DNA of 64,000 bases from Latrodectus hesperus (lineage: Eukaryota; Arthropoda; Arachnida; Araneae; Theridiidae): the NCBI GenBank assembly GCA_037975125.1, contig JAJQOW010000014.1, forward strand, positions 23,583,914 through 23,647,913, read 5' to 3'. The first letter of the stretch is position 1; the number at the start of each line of letters is the position of its first letter. The notes under the pieces were generated by a model that saw only the letters and a program-made list of their open reading frames with translations, did not search any database and was not told the origin of the DNA. Made by a program: the position numbers and the translations under genes. This document shows, in pieces, positions 1 to 14,200 of this stretch.

Positions 1-253
1 TAGCCAACAAAATCTCTTGTGAATTAAAAAAAATTGACAAACTTGAATACAAAACTGACAACATATAAGGAAATAGCACTTGGTAACACTATATAGCAGA
101 TTTTTTTCACGAATGAGTTTGCATGTTTGAAATTTCATTATTATTGAATTTTTCTACTTATCATTTCTTATTTGCGTTCATTTATTTTTTTTTATCTGCC
201 ACAGATTTAAATATTTATGAATTGAAGAAGCTTGAGATAAAAGCTTACTTATA

Positions 254-542
254 GGTACCCCTTGAGTTTTTGGAGACTCTTTTTACGCCAAGATAGGCAC
301 CAAAATGAGAATGATAAGGCCTCCCAGATTCGCACCCTTTTTGGGTTGCCAATCAATTTCCAAAACGCTTGTCTCATGTGCTTGGCTAAAAAATATTTCG
401 CCAAAGTCAGACCGTAATACTCAGTTTTACCATAGCAACCATAAAACTGCGTTACTTAAAGTGCTTTAAATTCTATGGAAACCAAAAATTAAATTTTATT
501 TCCAATATTTATCACCAAATTTTTTGCCAAACCAAGGGTACT
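254..542 (-). mobile_element. MITE-like element, copy 1
   Basis: About 289 bp with short inverted ends (ggtaccccttgagttttt at the left; the right end reads agtacccttggtttggc in reverse complement). It is a diverged reverse-complement copy of 2416-2745, sharing the blocks tttttggt, ttggcgaaa and cctatcttggcg in order. No coding capacity. The family is not one I can name. Confidence 0.55.
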
Positions 543-599
543 ATAGCACACCGAACGCGTAATTTAAATTTGTTTCAATAATTTGATTGTTATCTTTAA

Positions 600-745
600 A
601 CCAGCTAAAATTTCAATCATTTTGGACCTATCCACTTTATCAAAAGCCTGTTTGAAATCCACAAAAAGAATAAACAGATTCATATTATATTCGTAAAACT
701 TTTCAAGAATGTTTCTAACTACATGGATTTGGACGACACAAGAGC
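600..745 (-). pseudogene. LINE reverse-transcriptase fragment
   Basis: Read on the minus strand it gives an open stretch ending FILFVDFKQAFDKVDRSKMI. This is motif A of a non-LTR reverse transcriptase, with its catalytic Asp in the FVDFKQAFD block. Only about 145 bp is recognisable; the rest of the element is absent. Clade not assignable from this alone. Confidence 0.6.
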
Positions 746-2200
746 AGTTTTAAAAATATATACCTGGGCAAAAAGGTGAACGATTAAGTAAAATGTCTGA
801 AATAGAAGCTGCAAAAACTCGAACATTTCGGACAAATAATATTAACGAATTCATATTACTTGAATCCCTACAAATATTATACAATGAAAAAATTTATAAA
901 AATCAATTTAATCATTTTGAATTTATTGATTCAATTGATGGTTCAAGCGAATTGACTAGGTCTTTATTTATAAGTCATGCTTATTTCAATCTCAGAATTT
1001 TAGCTTCGTAATTAAAAATAGTAAATACATAGAAAGTGTACTCCTTTTTTGAATTTGCTGCTATTTTTAGTTTTAATAGATATCTTCAAACAGATTGCAT
1101 TCATTGTATTGATAATACGCCTAGAATTTCCATTAAATGGTATCCATATTAAACAGCTATTTTTTAAGTTTCTGTTAAAAAATGTTTAACAATAAAAATT
1201 GTATTTTCATTTTTCTTTTTATTAAATTTTGTATACCTCTACATTCATATGCAGAGTATTAAATCAATGTTTCTTATCCATAAAATGTTTCTTGTCAAAA
1301 GTTAAAGAATGCAGTCAGAAGTATAATTTTTTTTAAAAAAATCCATTCAAACAATCGTATTCTGTCAGAAGATGAAACAATTTTATTGCTAAAAAATTCA
1401 GAAAATATGAACCAATTTGCAGCAATCCTTGTGTTAACATAAAATGTACACTCAAGGATATGTTTATATTTCCAAAAAATTATAATGAAAGAAGAAAATT
1501 AATTTAGTTAAATAAATATTGTAATTCATCATTCGCACTACACTTGCAACTCTTGTTTAAATCAGTTCAAACTGATTTTTTTTAAAAATAAGTTTCGCGA
1601 ACTAATACGTTTTTAGCTCATAAAATATTTTGGAAGTTCTTAATATGCTTATGCAATTAATAGAATAAAGCATTATAGTACCCAGAATTTCACAATACTT
1701 TAATATTTACATCAAAATGTAAATTTTATGTATAACTTATTTATACATAAAATATTTATACATAAATACATTTTTTGTCATCCTTCACTAAATTTCCCAC
1801 TAATTCGATACACTTCAATGCAATGTAAATAAAATATACAAAAACTAATTATATATGTAAACAATATACATAAATAATGGATATATAGCATATAATACTG
1901 GAAAAAGTGGAACTGTTTGTGAACCATTATTAAAACCACAGACCAATATTGGTCGTTGATTAAAACAATCATTCTATTGATTTTTCCCAAAGCATTTTAA
2001 AATTTTCGAGACTAACTTGAGAAACAATCAATGAATCAATTTTAATTGATTATTGACAAAACAAAACTATTTGAATAATGTCTGGTCTGTGGTCCATGAT
2101 CAACAGTAAAGGAAAAGATTCTCTACAATAAAGGATCTACGCTTGAGGATAATTGCTTACCATATATGTTTATACTTGTCAATTGATTATTCTTTCAAAC
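746..2200. other. Upstream region of aminopeptidase gene
   Basis: AT-rich, no recognisable gene. A 72-codon open frame at 793-1011 resembles nothing I know. Promoter and any untranslated first exon of the aminopeptidase should lie here or further upstream, but I see no clear core promoter. Confidence 0.4.
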
Positions 2201-2246
2201 ATGATGATGAATGAACCCGAAGTTGACGATGTAGCATTTTTGACGG
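2201..2246 (+). CDS. Aminopeptidase exon 1 (start codon, cytosolic tail)
   Basis: Begins [15 protein letters not shown] and ends one base into a Gly codon at a strong donor (gtatgt at 2247). That phase fits the acceptor at 2793, giving a short acidic then basic cytosolic tail. A short upstream ATG (2166) opens a six-codon uORF. An untranslated 5' exon further upstream cannot be excluded. Confidence 0.75.
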
Positions 2247-5200
2247 GTATGTTTTTGTGTTTACTTGTATCTTTGATAACAACATACCTACTTATTATAA
2301 AATTATTTACTGATACATTTAAATTTTGGGAGCAAATTTTTCGTATAAAATATGCAAAATGTTAATTTTATCATAGTTTTACTTCGAATATATTTTTAGG
2401 TTTCGTTGTAGATACGGGTACCCTCTGGTTTGGCAAACATTTGATGGTAAATATAGACAATAAGCTTTAATTTTTGGTAGCATTTGGTATTTTCAGCCCT
2501 TTTACTAACATAGTGGTGGAAAATATTTTTCAGGGTGCCATTTGGCGAAAATTGTCGATTTTTTTGTCGCTTAAAGTGTTTGGATCTCCCGTATCTATAC
2601 CGAACCAGAAAAATATATTCGAAGTAAATTCATTATAAAATTAACGAGAATTATGTATTTCAGGGTGTCTCTTGGTGGTTAGAGTTGCCATTTTGTAATT
2701 CTTATTTTGGCACCTATCTTGGCGTCAAAAAATCAAGAGGTACCCGTGTGTAAACTTTTACCGTTATTTTTTCACTAATTATTTATTTTACAGGTGAAAA
2801 TGTAAAAAAGCAAGTTCTTTACACTGATCATTCTAGTAATGAGAAAATTCGGAGGTTGGTGTGTTCGAAGCAACAAGCCTTTTGTGTTACAGCTGTGGTG
2901 CTTGCCACATTTTTAATTATTGCCATGATAGCATCATTTGCTAGACCTATTCCAAGATGTCCTATGGTCACTCCCCACTCTGACATGCATGTCACTTCTA
3001 CCAGTTCTCCCGAACAGTCACTGAGGTCAAAAAGTGGAGAAATCTTTCCGTGGAATGATATAAGATTACCTCCATTTATAGTGCCTGTCCACTACAATTT
3101 ATTTATGCATCCAAATCTAGTCACATTTGAAAATACTGGCAGTGTTAACATCACTTTTAGAGTAACCATGCCTACTAATTTCATTGTATTACATTCAAAA
3201 GAGTTAAATTTATCTCGTGTTGATATTCTGGAAGGTGGAGAACATGAAGTTACTGTGGTAAAAAGACTGGAATATCCAAAATATGAACAATTGTATATTG
3301 AAATTGAAGGGACATTGAAACAATACCAAGAGTATACTTTGTGGATTGATTTCAAGAAAGCTTTACAGGAAAAATTGGAAGGATTTTATATTAGTTCTTA
3401 TAAAAATGCTGATGGTGAAAAGAAGTAAGTAACTTATTTATATAAATGATTAATTCCATGATAACTGATAACATCTTTAAGAATAAAGAATGTTTTATTT
3501 AATTTTATCTAAATTAAACAAAAATACATGAAATGTGAGAAAATATTAATATTTCAATTATTTAAGAAGTGAAAAAGCTTTTTCTTAAAGTATATAGAAC
3601 TGCAGTAATTTTTTATTATTTTAATATTGTTATAACCATAAAAATTTTCATTACGTAGAATTTAATTTGAATTTATTATTATTAAGTGTATGAAATTGAC
3701 CTTTTTAAATTTTTATTTATGTGAATGTTTATGATGATGTATTGTTCCAAGAACTTTTGGAATTTTGTGATCAAATGATATTATTTGAAAAAATTATCAT
3801 AAGGAGAATTATCAAAGGAAATTATCATAAGACATGATGAGTTTGTAAGTGTAAATGATTTGTAGTGACAATATCTCATGAATCAGATTGCTGCTGTTGT
3901 GAATGAATGGCATATATGAAAAATTCTGTTATTAATAACAGCAATGAATATATTATTATAATCAAATTATTTATTTTAACTATCAATTGAATTTTTATGA
4001 CTCTCAGATTTATTTCACATTGCAAATGCAATAAACATGTGAAACCCAACACTTATTGTGATAGTTCTTTCATCACTAAATAAAAATATTTTAAAAATCT
4101 TGATAGCTGTATGAGTTTGGTGTCATTTCCAATTTTCATGTTAAATGTTGCCCAATTATCTCGTCAACCTATATTACATCACTCTGTGCAGTATCTGGCT
4201 TTAAAATCTGATCACGCTCCAACTTCAACTTTCCAATCTCGTGCTTTTTTAAATTTCAAATATCAAAATATCGAGTATTTTATTATAATTTCTTATATAT
4301 TATAGATATATTAAAAATACTAATATCTAGAAACTAATTTCACAAAGATAACATAGTAAGAAACAAATATAAACTAAATATGCAGTCTATAACTAATGAC
4401 TACTAGGTAATTAAGATAAATCTATAACGTAAATAAAATTCATTTTAATGAAAACTTGAATTTTAATTAACCAGGCAATGGTACCCACCTTTAAGAAAAA
4501 TTCAGTGTACTGTAGTTTATTCCCAATTTAAACTGCGATTTAAAGTTGATCTACAATGTAAACATACATTTTTTATAAAAATTAGAGTTCCTTATTAATC
4601 AGTGTTACCATTCTAAATTCATCTAAGAAATACTTAATATATAGCATAAAATATTACATAAGACAACTATATTAACTTAGTATATAAAATAACTCACCTA
4701 ATCATTGCTTGCAGAATCATCAGTGCCAATTGGGCAACATATTATATAGTTTCCAAAAATTCTGCTTTAATGTTCCTGAAATGTTACTTGGCCATATATA
4801 CTTTGCAAGGAAAATTATTGAAAATGTCGAAAATAGTATGATAAATTTTTGTAAACATTTAAAATTAATTTTACTAGCTAAAAAAACTCATTACAAACTA
4901 ATATTGAAAAATTAATTTTAAGAAAAATTCAAAATATAAACACTAAATCATCCACTTCAAAAGCTTAAGTCCTAATCAAATGAAAACAAATTACGAATCA
5001 AATGCTTCAAGAGTTTCCAACACACAGAACAAATTTCACACATATATAATATCAGGTTATGTCATATAAACATATTCTGACACAGTAGGCAAGTATTGCA
5101 CATTTTAGCAGTCACTTTGGCACCTATGATTCAGCCAAAATATTTTCCTGTAAAAAATTTTTATATTTTTAATTTTCTCATCAACATTGTTTTGTTTCAA

Positions 5201-8200
5201 AGGTCTCATTGCAAATTACATATTAGTTATGATATTTTGGTACTTTTCCATTATATCTCCATTTGATAATTACCATAACAACAAAGAAAAAAATCATTAA
5301 TTATTATCTTAAATATTGCATTTGATTCATATATTATTTAAAAAGATTTACATTTTTAGAAACTACTAAAAAATAATATAAACATTTTATATTTGCATTT
5401 TATAAACTAGATAATTATCACTTATTGATAAAAATTATTTTGTTTATTTCTGGTTTTTTCTGGCGTTGTTTATTTCTGGCAGAAACTGCTTAGCAATTGC
5501 ATCAATTCCATAGGTATAATGTAATAGTACCTTTTTTTCCATTAAACAAAATTAAATTTTGTTATATTTTGGTGTTTTTTGCCCTTGTCAATTTATGATC
5601 AATGATCCTTTTAATTGACAAATTATCACTAAAGCATCTTTTGCACCAACTTGCTTTAGCTTTGTTTAGTAACTAGCTTGTTTAGGTTTGTTTATCACTC
5701 TTTAGTTAGTTTTTGTACAAAAAAATTAATTTCATTGGAATATATTTGATTTAAAATAAAATTTTGTGCTTTTAAAATAATCATATTTATGTTACATTAT
5801 TTTCACTTCTCCTTAAGAAACATGTTATTTCTTTAAGATCATAATCAGAAATGTAATGAAAAAGTACTGACTTTTTAAATTTATTATGCATTTTTTAATT
5901 ATTTTTTATGAATACAAAGATTGCCCTGTAATGATGAGTAAAATTGATTCTCATAATTTTAAATTTTCTTCATTATAAATATAAATGTATGATAATGGAT
6001 CATGAACACTTAATTTGATTTCTCTCATAAGTTATGACAGATTTGTCTGTTCTAAGTTGAATAATTCTTTGCTCCCAATTCTCATCAGAAGTTAACTATG
6101 ATATTGAACTATGATATTTAAGAAAGCTAACTATTTCTTTTTCATTTTTCATTGGGGGAAAACAGAAAGGAATAAAATAATTTTTAATTAAATGCTTTTT
6201 AAATTTCTCTTCCTATAACTCAACATTTGAAAATTTAGAACTGGAAGTAATTTTTAAAATCTGTATTTTGGCAATAAACTGGTTGAATGAAAGAATTACT
6301 TTCTTTTCAAATTTCATTTACTTTTGTTACAGGCAAGTTGAGGATTTATATGATTTAAAAATAAATCCCTGCTTGTAATTTAGTAATTATAAATTTCTCT
6401 GATGGTAATTTTATATAGCAGCAGTTTTTTGTAATTTTTATATCACAATAAGAATCCCATATCATGTTCTTAATCTTCTTCTTAATGGGCTTACATGGTA
6501 CTGGGCACCTCTGCTTGATAGCATTTTGTGTCATAAATGCTATTGTACCATGTTAGATATGTACGAATTTTTTTTAAACGTTCAAAGTAAATCTTCACAA
6601 TTATTATTTCTTACTTAAAGAATAATATGTTTTTCAATTGTTTCTGGGTTAATGATGTATATTTATAGCTTTTTTATATTGAAGAATTACTAAAACTAAT
6701 TACATTTTTAATTTTCTGTTTTTTACATGTCTTTTGATCATTAAAATTTCAATATTTATTGACCAGGTTCCTATACATCTTGCAATGTTTAGAATTTTTA
6801 TTCTATATTGCCATTCCTTTCTTTAATTTAATATGTTTATTTTTGAGCATAGTTTTAGTGAATATATAAATCAGAATTGAAACACCTTCTCTTAAATATA
6901 GTGTACTCTTTAATACTGTAATATGCATTTATGAGGCAGTCTTATGTTAATCAACATACAACATCTTCTTATATATCCTATTTAAAAGGAATTACACAAG
7001 AAACAAATACTCAGGATTATTGGTGTAATACAAGCTGTACTTATTTCTTAAGCTTATATTATCTACCAGATAGTAACACTTATATTATCAATAATGCTAT
7101 TCAAATAATATTTTCTTTTTTATTAATGTTTGTTTCAAAAATATGCCTTGGAATATAAGAAAGCACCCTTACTTTTGCTGATGTTAAAAGGTGATGTAAT
7201 CATGTTAACATTCGTATTTTTCACAATGTCTATATTCTTACCAAACTTAACTTGTTCAAGGAAAAGTAAATAAAATGTGAGATTTTTTAATGAATAATAA
7301 GTGGTGTATTCTTAAATAAATAAAGTATAAAGAGTAATTACAACAGTTAAATTGAGTATGTTACCATTTCTTTCTTAATGTTAAAAAAGAAATGAATGAT
7401 GTCAGCAAAAAATATGTTCTAACAAAATCAAAGTCAATGCAAACAGTCTCTCCAGTTTAATAATCATTGATTAGCTTCCTTGTTAAAGAAAGATGCCTAT
7501 TGTTTGTTTACTTCTTGCCTTTTATTCCTATTTTAATGGAGAAGAGCTATTCATCCGATCTAAAACTTAAAATCTGACAGAAATTTTTTCATTGAATTTT
7601 ACATGTCACTCCTCTTATTTTATTTTTGACTTCATTTTATTCGTTATTATTAAATAGTGTTATACCTTGAAGGAGAGTTTATAGTTTAGTAGCCAAGTTT
7701 GAATATTTAAAAACATACTTACTCATTTTTAAATGAAGACTGATTTTTTCTGTGCTCATTGTTAATTTTTGTAATTGGGTTTTGTATGAAACTAATACCT
7801 GTGTGCATAGAATACTATTTACTTTTCTATAAAGTTTTTTGTTTTAATATGTTGTTTCATTGGTAGCATATGATTTTGATGATTCTGTTTTATAAAGGTA
7901 CCTCGCCACAACACATTTCCAGCCAACACTTGCCAGGACAGCATTTCCCTGTTTTGATGAGCCAGCCATGAAAGCAACTTTCCAGCTCACTATTGTCCAT
8001 GATTCATCTCTAGCTGCTTATTTCAATGCTGAAATGGCACAGACATCTCCATATGGCAATGGGTTATCCATTACTGTATTTGATAAAACTTTTAAGATGA
8101 GCACCTATTTAGTTGCATTTGTTGTGTGTGATTTTAAAATCTTACAGAAACTGAATGAAGATGGAGTTAATGTGAGTTAACATATCTTTTTCACCTAAAT

Positions 8201-11200
8201 CTTTACTTACAATCTTGGAATTATTTAGGATAAAAAAATTACTTGGGATTATGTGAAGATTTTTGCAATATATATAAATTACTGAAGCTGAAACGAATTT
8301 CTGTTTCTTACACCAAAATTTGTCGATTTTTAAGTACAGTTGATTGAGTTTTGCACTTAAAAAATACTTCATCATTTTATATATAAAATGTTAGTTATTA
8401 TTTTTCTGCTATTTGATTTCTTTAACTTCGAAGATTTTTAGAAAGAATTTTTTTTCCTGTTGAAAAAAGGTTATTATGTTTCATATGCAGGTTACCTGTG
8501 CTTTTATATATTAGCAAGATTTATAACATTGCTGTTCCCTTTATGAGTTTTGATTTTGGGCCTAGCTTTCTGTGTTTATTATGGAGAAACTGGTTTTAGC
8601 TTCATATTAGATATAATTTGTTGTAGTTTTACTCAAAAAGGAATATTGTCTTAAAATAAAGAAATATTTTACTTTGAAAAAATTGAATTTTTCAATTACT
8701 GTATTTTTTTGTATATAATCTGCCTCTGCATATTATCTGAGTAAAAGTCATGTTGCATAAATCACAATAGCATATGATCCACTGCAAGTTTTTCAATAAA
8801 TAATCAAAAATATATACTGCTGATAATACAATGTCTCAAAAAATACATAATATTATTCAAAATATAATAAATTTTAAAGAAAATACATTTTTCATAAAAA
8901 CATCTAATTGCAAAATGTGATAAAATGTGTTGAAATTACATAATCAATCACAAAGAGTAATAATTCCAAGTAGATTCTAGTAAAATTTATTGACTTTTAA
9001 TTTTTGTATCTTTTAAAATGAGGTTATGCACGTTTTAAAAATAAAATATATTTGTTTCATTAATAATTAAACGAAAGAAATGGAGTCTTTTTGAACTGTA
9101 CATTGAATATATTTTTCTTTTGTACTGCACCAGCATTGTTTGTCACCTTATATTACCATGCTTGTTCCTATTTTTTTTGTTTGCCTTCTCTCCATAGTTT
9201 TTAGCTTGAAATCTATTGTGTAACTTGGGCATTTTCATTTCCACATGGTATATGAGTTTAAAAATCTGTTTGGAATAAGCTTTATTATAAGCTTATTGCT
9301 CAGATCAAAACAAAATATGAAATAATGCTAGACTAGTGTAACATCCTTCCAAGAAAACAGATTCGCACTTGGATCTAATTGGTTATAAATGAAGTACATC
9401 AGTCAAGTTCTAAAAGTTTTCAGTGCCATCTCTTACTTTACAAAACATAAGTGCCATTTTTTTTTCAAAATTTTATTCTAAGTTTTTCTAATGGAAAATA
9501 TTTTTTATTAGATCAACCACATTGTGTGTAATTCGCATAGTAAAATTCAAAAATATTTGCACACATAATCCACAAATAATATATAGGAAAATATGGTATA
9601 TTAAAAAAACAGCCATTAAGTATTGGCTTTAAAAAAGCCAACATGAATATTGCCTTTGATTTTCACAGAATTATATCCAATAATTTGTTAAACGAAATAT
9701 AAATGTAAAAAATTTCTGATTAATTTTATTTAGGAATGATTGGCTAGCCAGATAACATAAATTACAACCAATGTGCGTTGAATAGCAAAATTTAAGAATT
9801 CATTTGAATCTTTTAATTTTGCTTAGAGCCTTTTTATTAAGTTATTGAATTAACTAGAAACTGTATATAAATATCCATTTTTCTTTTTTAAACAAATCTC
9901 TTTTTCATTTGCCTGTGTGCAATCTGATCTGTTTTGATAATCTGTATTTTATTTTGTTAAAGAAGATTTGAAAATGGCATAATAATTCTTGTCTGATGTT
10001 TTCTTAGAAGACTTGGTAAAAAGTGCTTGAATGAACATAAAAAATCTGTTATAAGATTGTGTATCATGGATTTTTGAAAAATCGCATATCTTTAGAAAAA
10101 TGTTTAATTTTCATGATGCATAAATAATTAAAATCTCAAAGTTTTATTTTCTTTTGAAAATAGATTTTCTAATTTTGGGTTTTTAATAATAAATAATTCC
10201 ATGTCTATTTTAATTACATTATTTGTTCTCAATATAAATGGAATATTTCCTTTTTTGTCCCTGTATTTATAACAACTTGTGGTTTAAATTATTGAATTTG
10301 ATTCCTTGATTAGTTTTAACATTTTACAAAATAAAGAAATATCTAAAAAGTATAGAAAGTTTATGCATAAACTGAATTACATCCTAAACAAAAAAGAATG
10401 TTTCTTATTAAATAATTGGTTTAAACTTGATAATTCATTTGAAAACAAAATCTGTTATGTTTAAATGAAAGTCTACAAATATATGAACCAATTAGGTAAT
10501 TCTTTTTAATATTTGTATATCTTAAAAAAATATCAATGGAAATGTATACTTTTAATATGCTTATTTCACTTCTCATGTTTTTAATTTTTTCTTTTATTTA
10601 TGATATATTTTAAAACTTTTTCTTTTCTCATTGCATCATTTGAAAATCTCAAACTTTAAAGCTACATTTTATTTCTCAATTGCAATACCAACTTTTCTAT
10701 GTTATAAAAAAGTTAGTATTGTTGAAATAGAATCAAAACTACAAATCAGACCTTCCTTTAGGCTGTGATAATTTAAATATTGTATGTTATTGAACCATTT
10801 TTTTTAAACTGCAATTTCATTTGGAATAATCACGTTAGCTGATATTTTATTTATATCTAAAAGTAGTTTTTGCTTAGCAGCAAAAAATATTGAGAAAAAA
10901 ATTTTTTTAAATAAATTAGAAATTTAGTGTTAAATTGAGATGTACAGTTACAGTTTAATTTTAAATTAAGTAACTGAAGAGCAGATTATCCCTTGCTTTT
11001 TCAACTTTTTTCGCTAATGAATTAAAAATTATGGTTATTAATCTTTAGTAATCTTATTAATCTTTAGATTACGGTATAAAGTGTATCAACATGCAAGTGC
11101 AAATACAGAATTAAAGGGAAAAAATTCTAAAGTATTGATATTATTAAATTAAAATTAGCATGTTGCAGCATTTAGACTTGAGCTAAATATAATTCCATGA

Positions 11201-14200
11201 TGTTATCTTTGAAATTACTTCCAATGATAATCTAGTCTTGGGAGAACATAGCTATTTAAAAAAAATTTTTTTTTGCTTTATAAAATACATTCAGTTATTA
11301 GAAATTTCAAACCATTTACTTTTATTTAAGCCACAGTTTATGTGTAGATATTCCAAAATTTACTATTATATTTATGTTTTTATGTATTTGATTTATACCA
11401 TTTTGCACTGAAAAGTTTTATTTGCCTTTTAATTAATCAACTTAAACACATATAATCTAGATACTTGTTACTTGTTTTTTTCTATATTTATGCATATTTG
11501 AAAGGAATTTTCCTTTTCTCCTAGTTTTAAAAGAAAATTGGCTGGTTATATTTAATAGATTATAAGTTTATGTAAAATTGAATTTGAACTATGACTTTAT
11601 ATTATTTAAATTATAAGTGTTATTGATTTTAATATTTTAAAGGTTGAAATATAGTTGTAATTATAACATTTTTATATATTGCCATTTTTATTACGTGAGG
11701 TAAACTTCTATGATGGGCATGATGTATCAAACTAAACAAAACATATTCAAATTTCACTATTTTCCAGTGGTGTAGCTTTTATTTCTTTTAATTACTTTAA
11801 AATTATTGTTTTAAAGGTTCGTGTTCTTGTGCCACCTGATCAGTTTAGTCAAGCTCAGTATGCCCTTGATACAGCTGCAAATGTTCTTCACTTCTTTCAT
11901 CTTTTCTTTAATATCAGCTACCCATTGAATAAATTAGGTAATTAATGAATTCAGTGTATATATAATATATGTAATTTAAAACCACTAAAATAATTTTCAT
12001 AATTAGTATAATCAATTATGAAGACTAATTTTTAACATTGGGTGTTCTTTAGTTGAAGAAAACATTTGGGTAACAAATAGATTGAATATCTGTATTTCAA
12101 ATTTGTTATCCAAAAGATTGAGAAGATTTGACATAAAATTAAACAGTTTTATGCATTCATATGATATTAATCTTTATAGTAGTGAAGGCTATCTCTGTTT
12201 GAACAAAAATTAAGATAAAATGTTATTTTGAATAATTTAACATTATTGCTTAGAAACATTACACGAGTTTTCCAGACCAGGACCATTTTCCGGAACTTAT
12301 GAAGCAAAGAAAAATTCCAATGTCTTTTGCATCCTCTTAGCTACTATTTTAAAATTTATTAATTTATGAATTAATTTATTATTTTTAGCCTCCCCCTGAT
12401 AATATATTTCTATGATTTTTGATTTTTTAACAATAATTTGAAAAATTTATGAATTTAATGTATGGTTTTATTGAAATAATTTTATATCAATAATATAATT
12501 TTAAAATATATAGATTAAATACTTTATACACAATACTTATATTTATGTTTATATCGAAGAATTTTCTAGTTTCAAAACAAATGTTTCAATGATAATAAAA
12601 AAATGTAAATCAATAAATAGAAAAAAAAAGTTGTAAATAATTTAAGTTTTAAAAGTAACCAAAAAAAGTGCAAAAATCATGTGGAACATGTTTTGAAAGA
12701 AATTCAGAAAACCATGGGGAAATTTTTTTTTCTATTGAAATTATGGATTGTTCAAAAATCACCAAATATCAGCAATGTTCTAGAGCTTCTTATATTGTAA
12801 GTAATGAGTTTTTTTTTTTATTTTTTATTTTTATTTTTATTTATTTTTTTTTTTTTTATCAAAATACAACTTTATATTTACTTTTTCTTAATAATCTTGT
12901 CTTTTATTTTCAAAATGAGTATTTTATGAATTCTCAAAGTACTTTGCAAATTTGTTTTGAAAAATAAGATTCATTTTCTAGAAATAAATGGCTGTGTAAG
13001 TGCCTCAGTTTGAAATATTAAAAAATATCAAGGTTCATTTTAAATCTTATAAATTAAAATGCATGCATATTATTTTAGTGTAAGGAGAAAAACTCTCTTA
13101 TTTTATTTTTAATTTCTGAATAGTTTGATTTAAATGTAATACAGAAAAACTTATTTCATTTATTGATAATATTATTTATGAGGAATTTCTTGTAAATACT
13201 GTTAAAAGTGATTTTCAAGCCTAATAGCTGTATTATATTTAATTACAATTTATCAAACAATCAGACCTAAATTTTTAGTTGTATCTATTCCAATAAAATA
13301 TTTTGTATAACAATTTTGAAATTTTTATTTGATAATATACATTTTCAGAACCACAATTAACAAATGTATTTTATTTTTGAATAATTTTGTTGTTTATATA
13401 CTATTTTATGAATTTACTTTGCACTAAAATTCTTGTACACTGTATTTATCAGATATGATTGCAATTCCTGATTTTGGACCTGGGGCCATGGAAAATTGGG
13501 GTCTGGTGACCTATCGTATGACAACTATTTTGTATAACCCTATGGAAACATCAAGTGAAAGCAAAGAGCATGTTGCTACTGTCATTGCTCATGAATTAGC
13601 TCATCAGGTAAGACAGATTCTTGCTCTTGTTTTGTACTTGAAAAAATGAATTTTTAAATTTAAATAAATTGTTTGAATACTATTGAGATTGATTAAATGT
13701 ATTTTTCTTTCATTAGTGTTATATGAAGTTGTTGAATAACTTCATTTATAGTTTAAAAACAGTTAAATCTGTTAACATTTCAAAAGAATTTTTTTCCTAT
13801 TTACATATGAACATTTAATATCCAATGTCTTGTTTAGATCTTTCAATAATTTCCTATTTTGCTATCCATTTTCTCTCACACTTGCCTGTATTGTGCTGCC
13901 ATCATTGAAGTTAAATATTATACATTTATTATTCATAAAATTCCTTGATTTCATTTATCTGCAAACCATAGTTATTATCAGTCTTAAAAGTACACTACCA
14001 ATTTTTCTTAATGCATCTTCATAATTTGTCTAAATTTAACTTTGTACTTAGTTGTTCTGTTATTTCTGTATTTAAAGTCCTTATGAATCTATTTTATGAA
14101 ATTAATATCTTTCTCTAAAGCTGCATCAAGAAAAAGTTTTTAAAGACTTTTTTTTTAATAAATATAAATTTTTTAAAAGCAATTTTTATAATTTGAAAAG

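Noticed and set aside
793..1011. 72-codon ORF starting MSEIEAAKTRTF
   Set aside because: Has an ATG in fair context but no recognisable domain, no splice evidence and lies beside transposon debris. Too short to claim as a gene.
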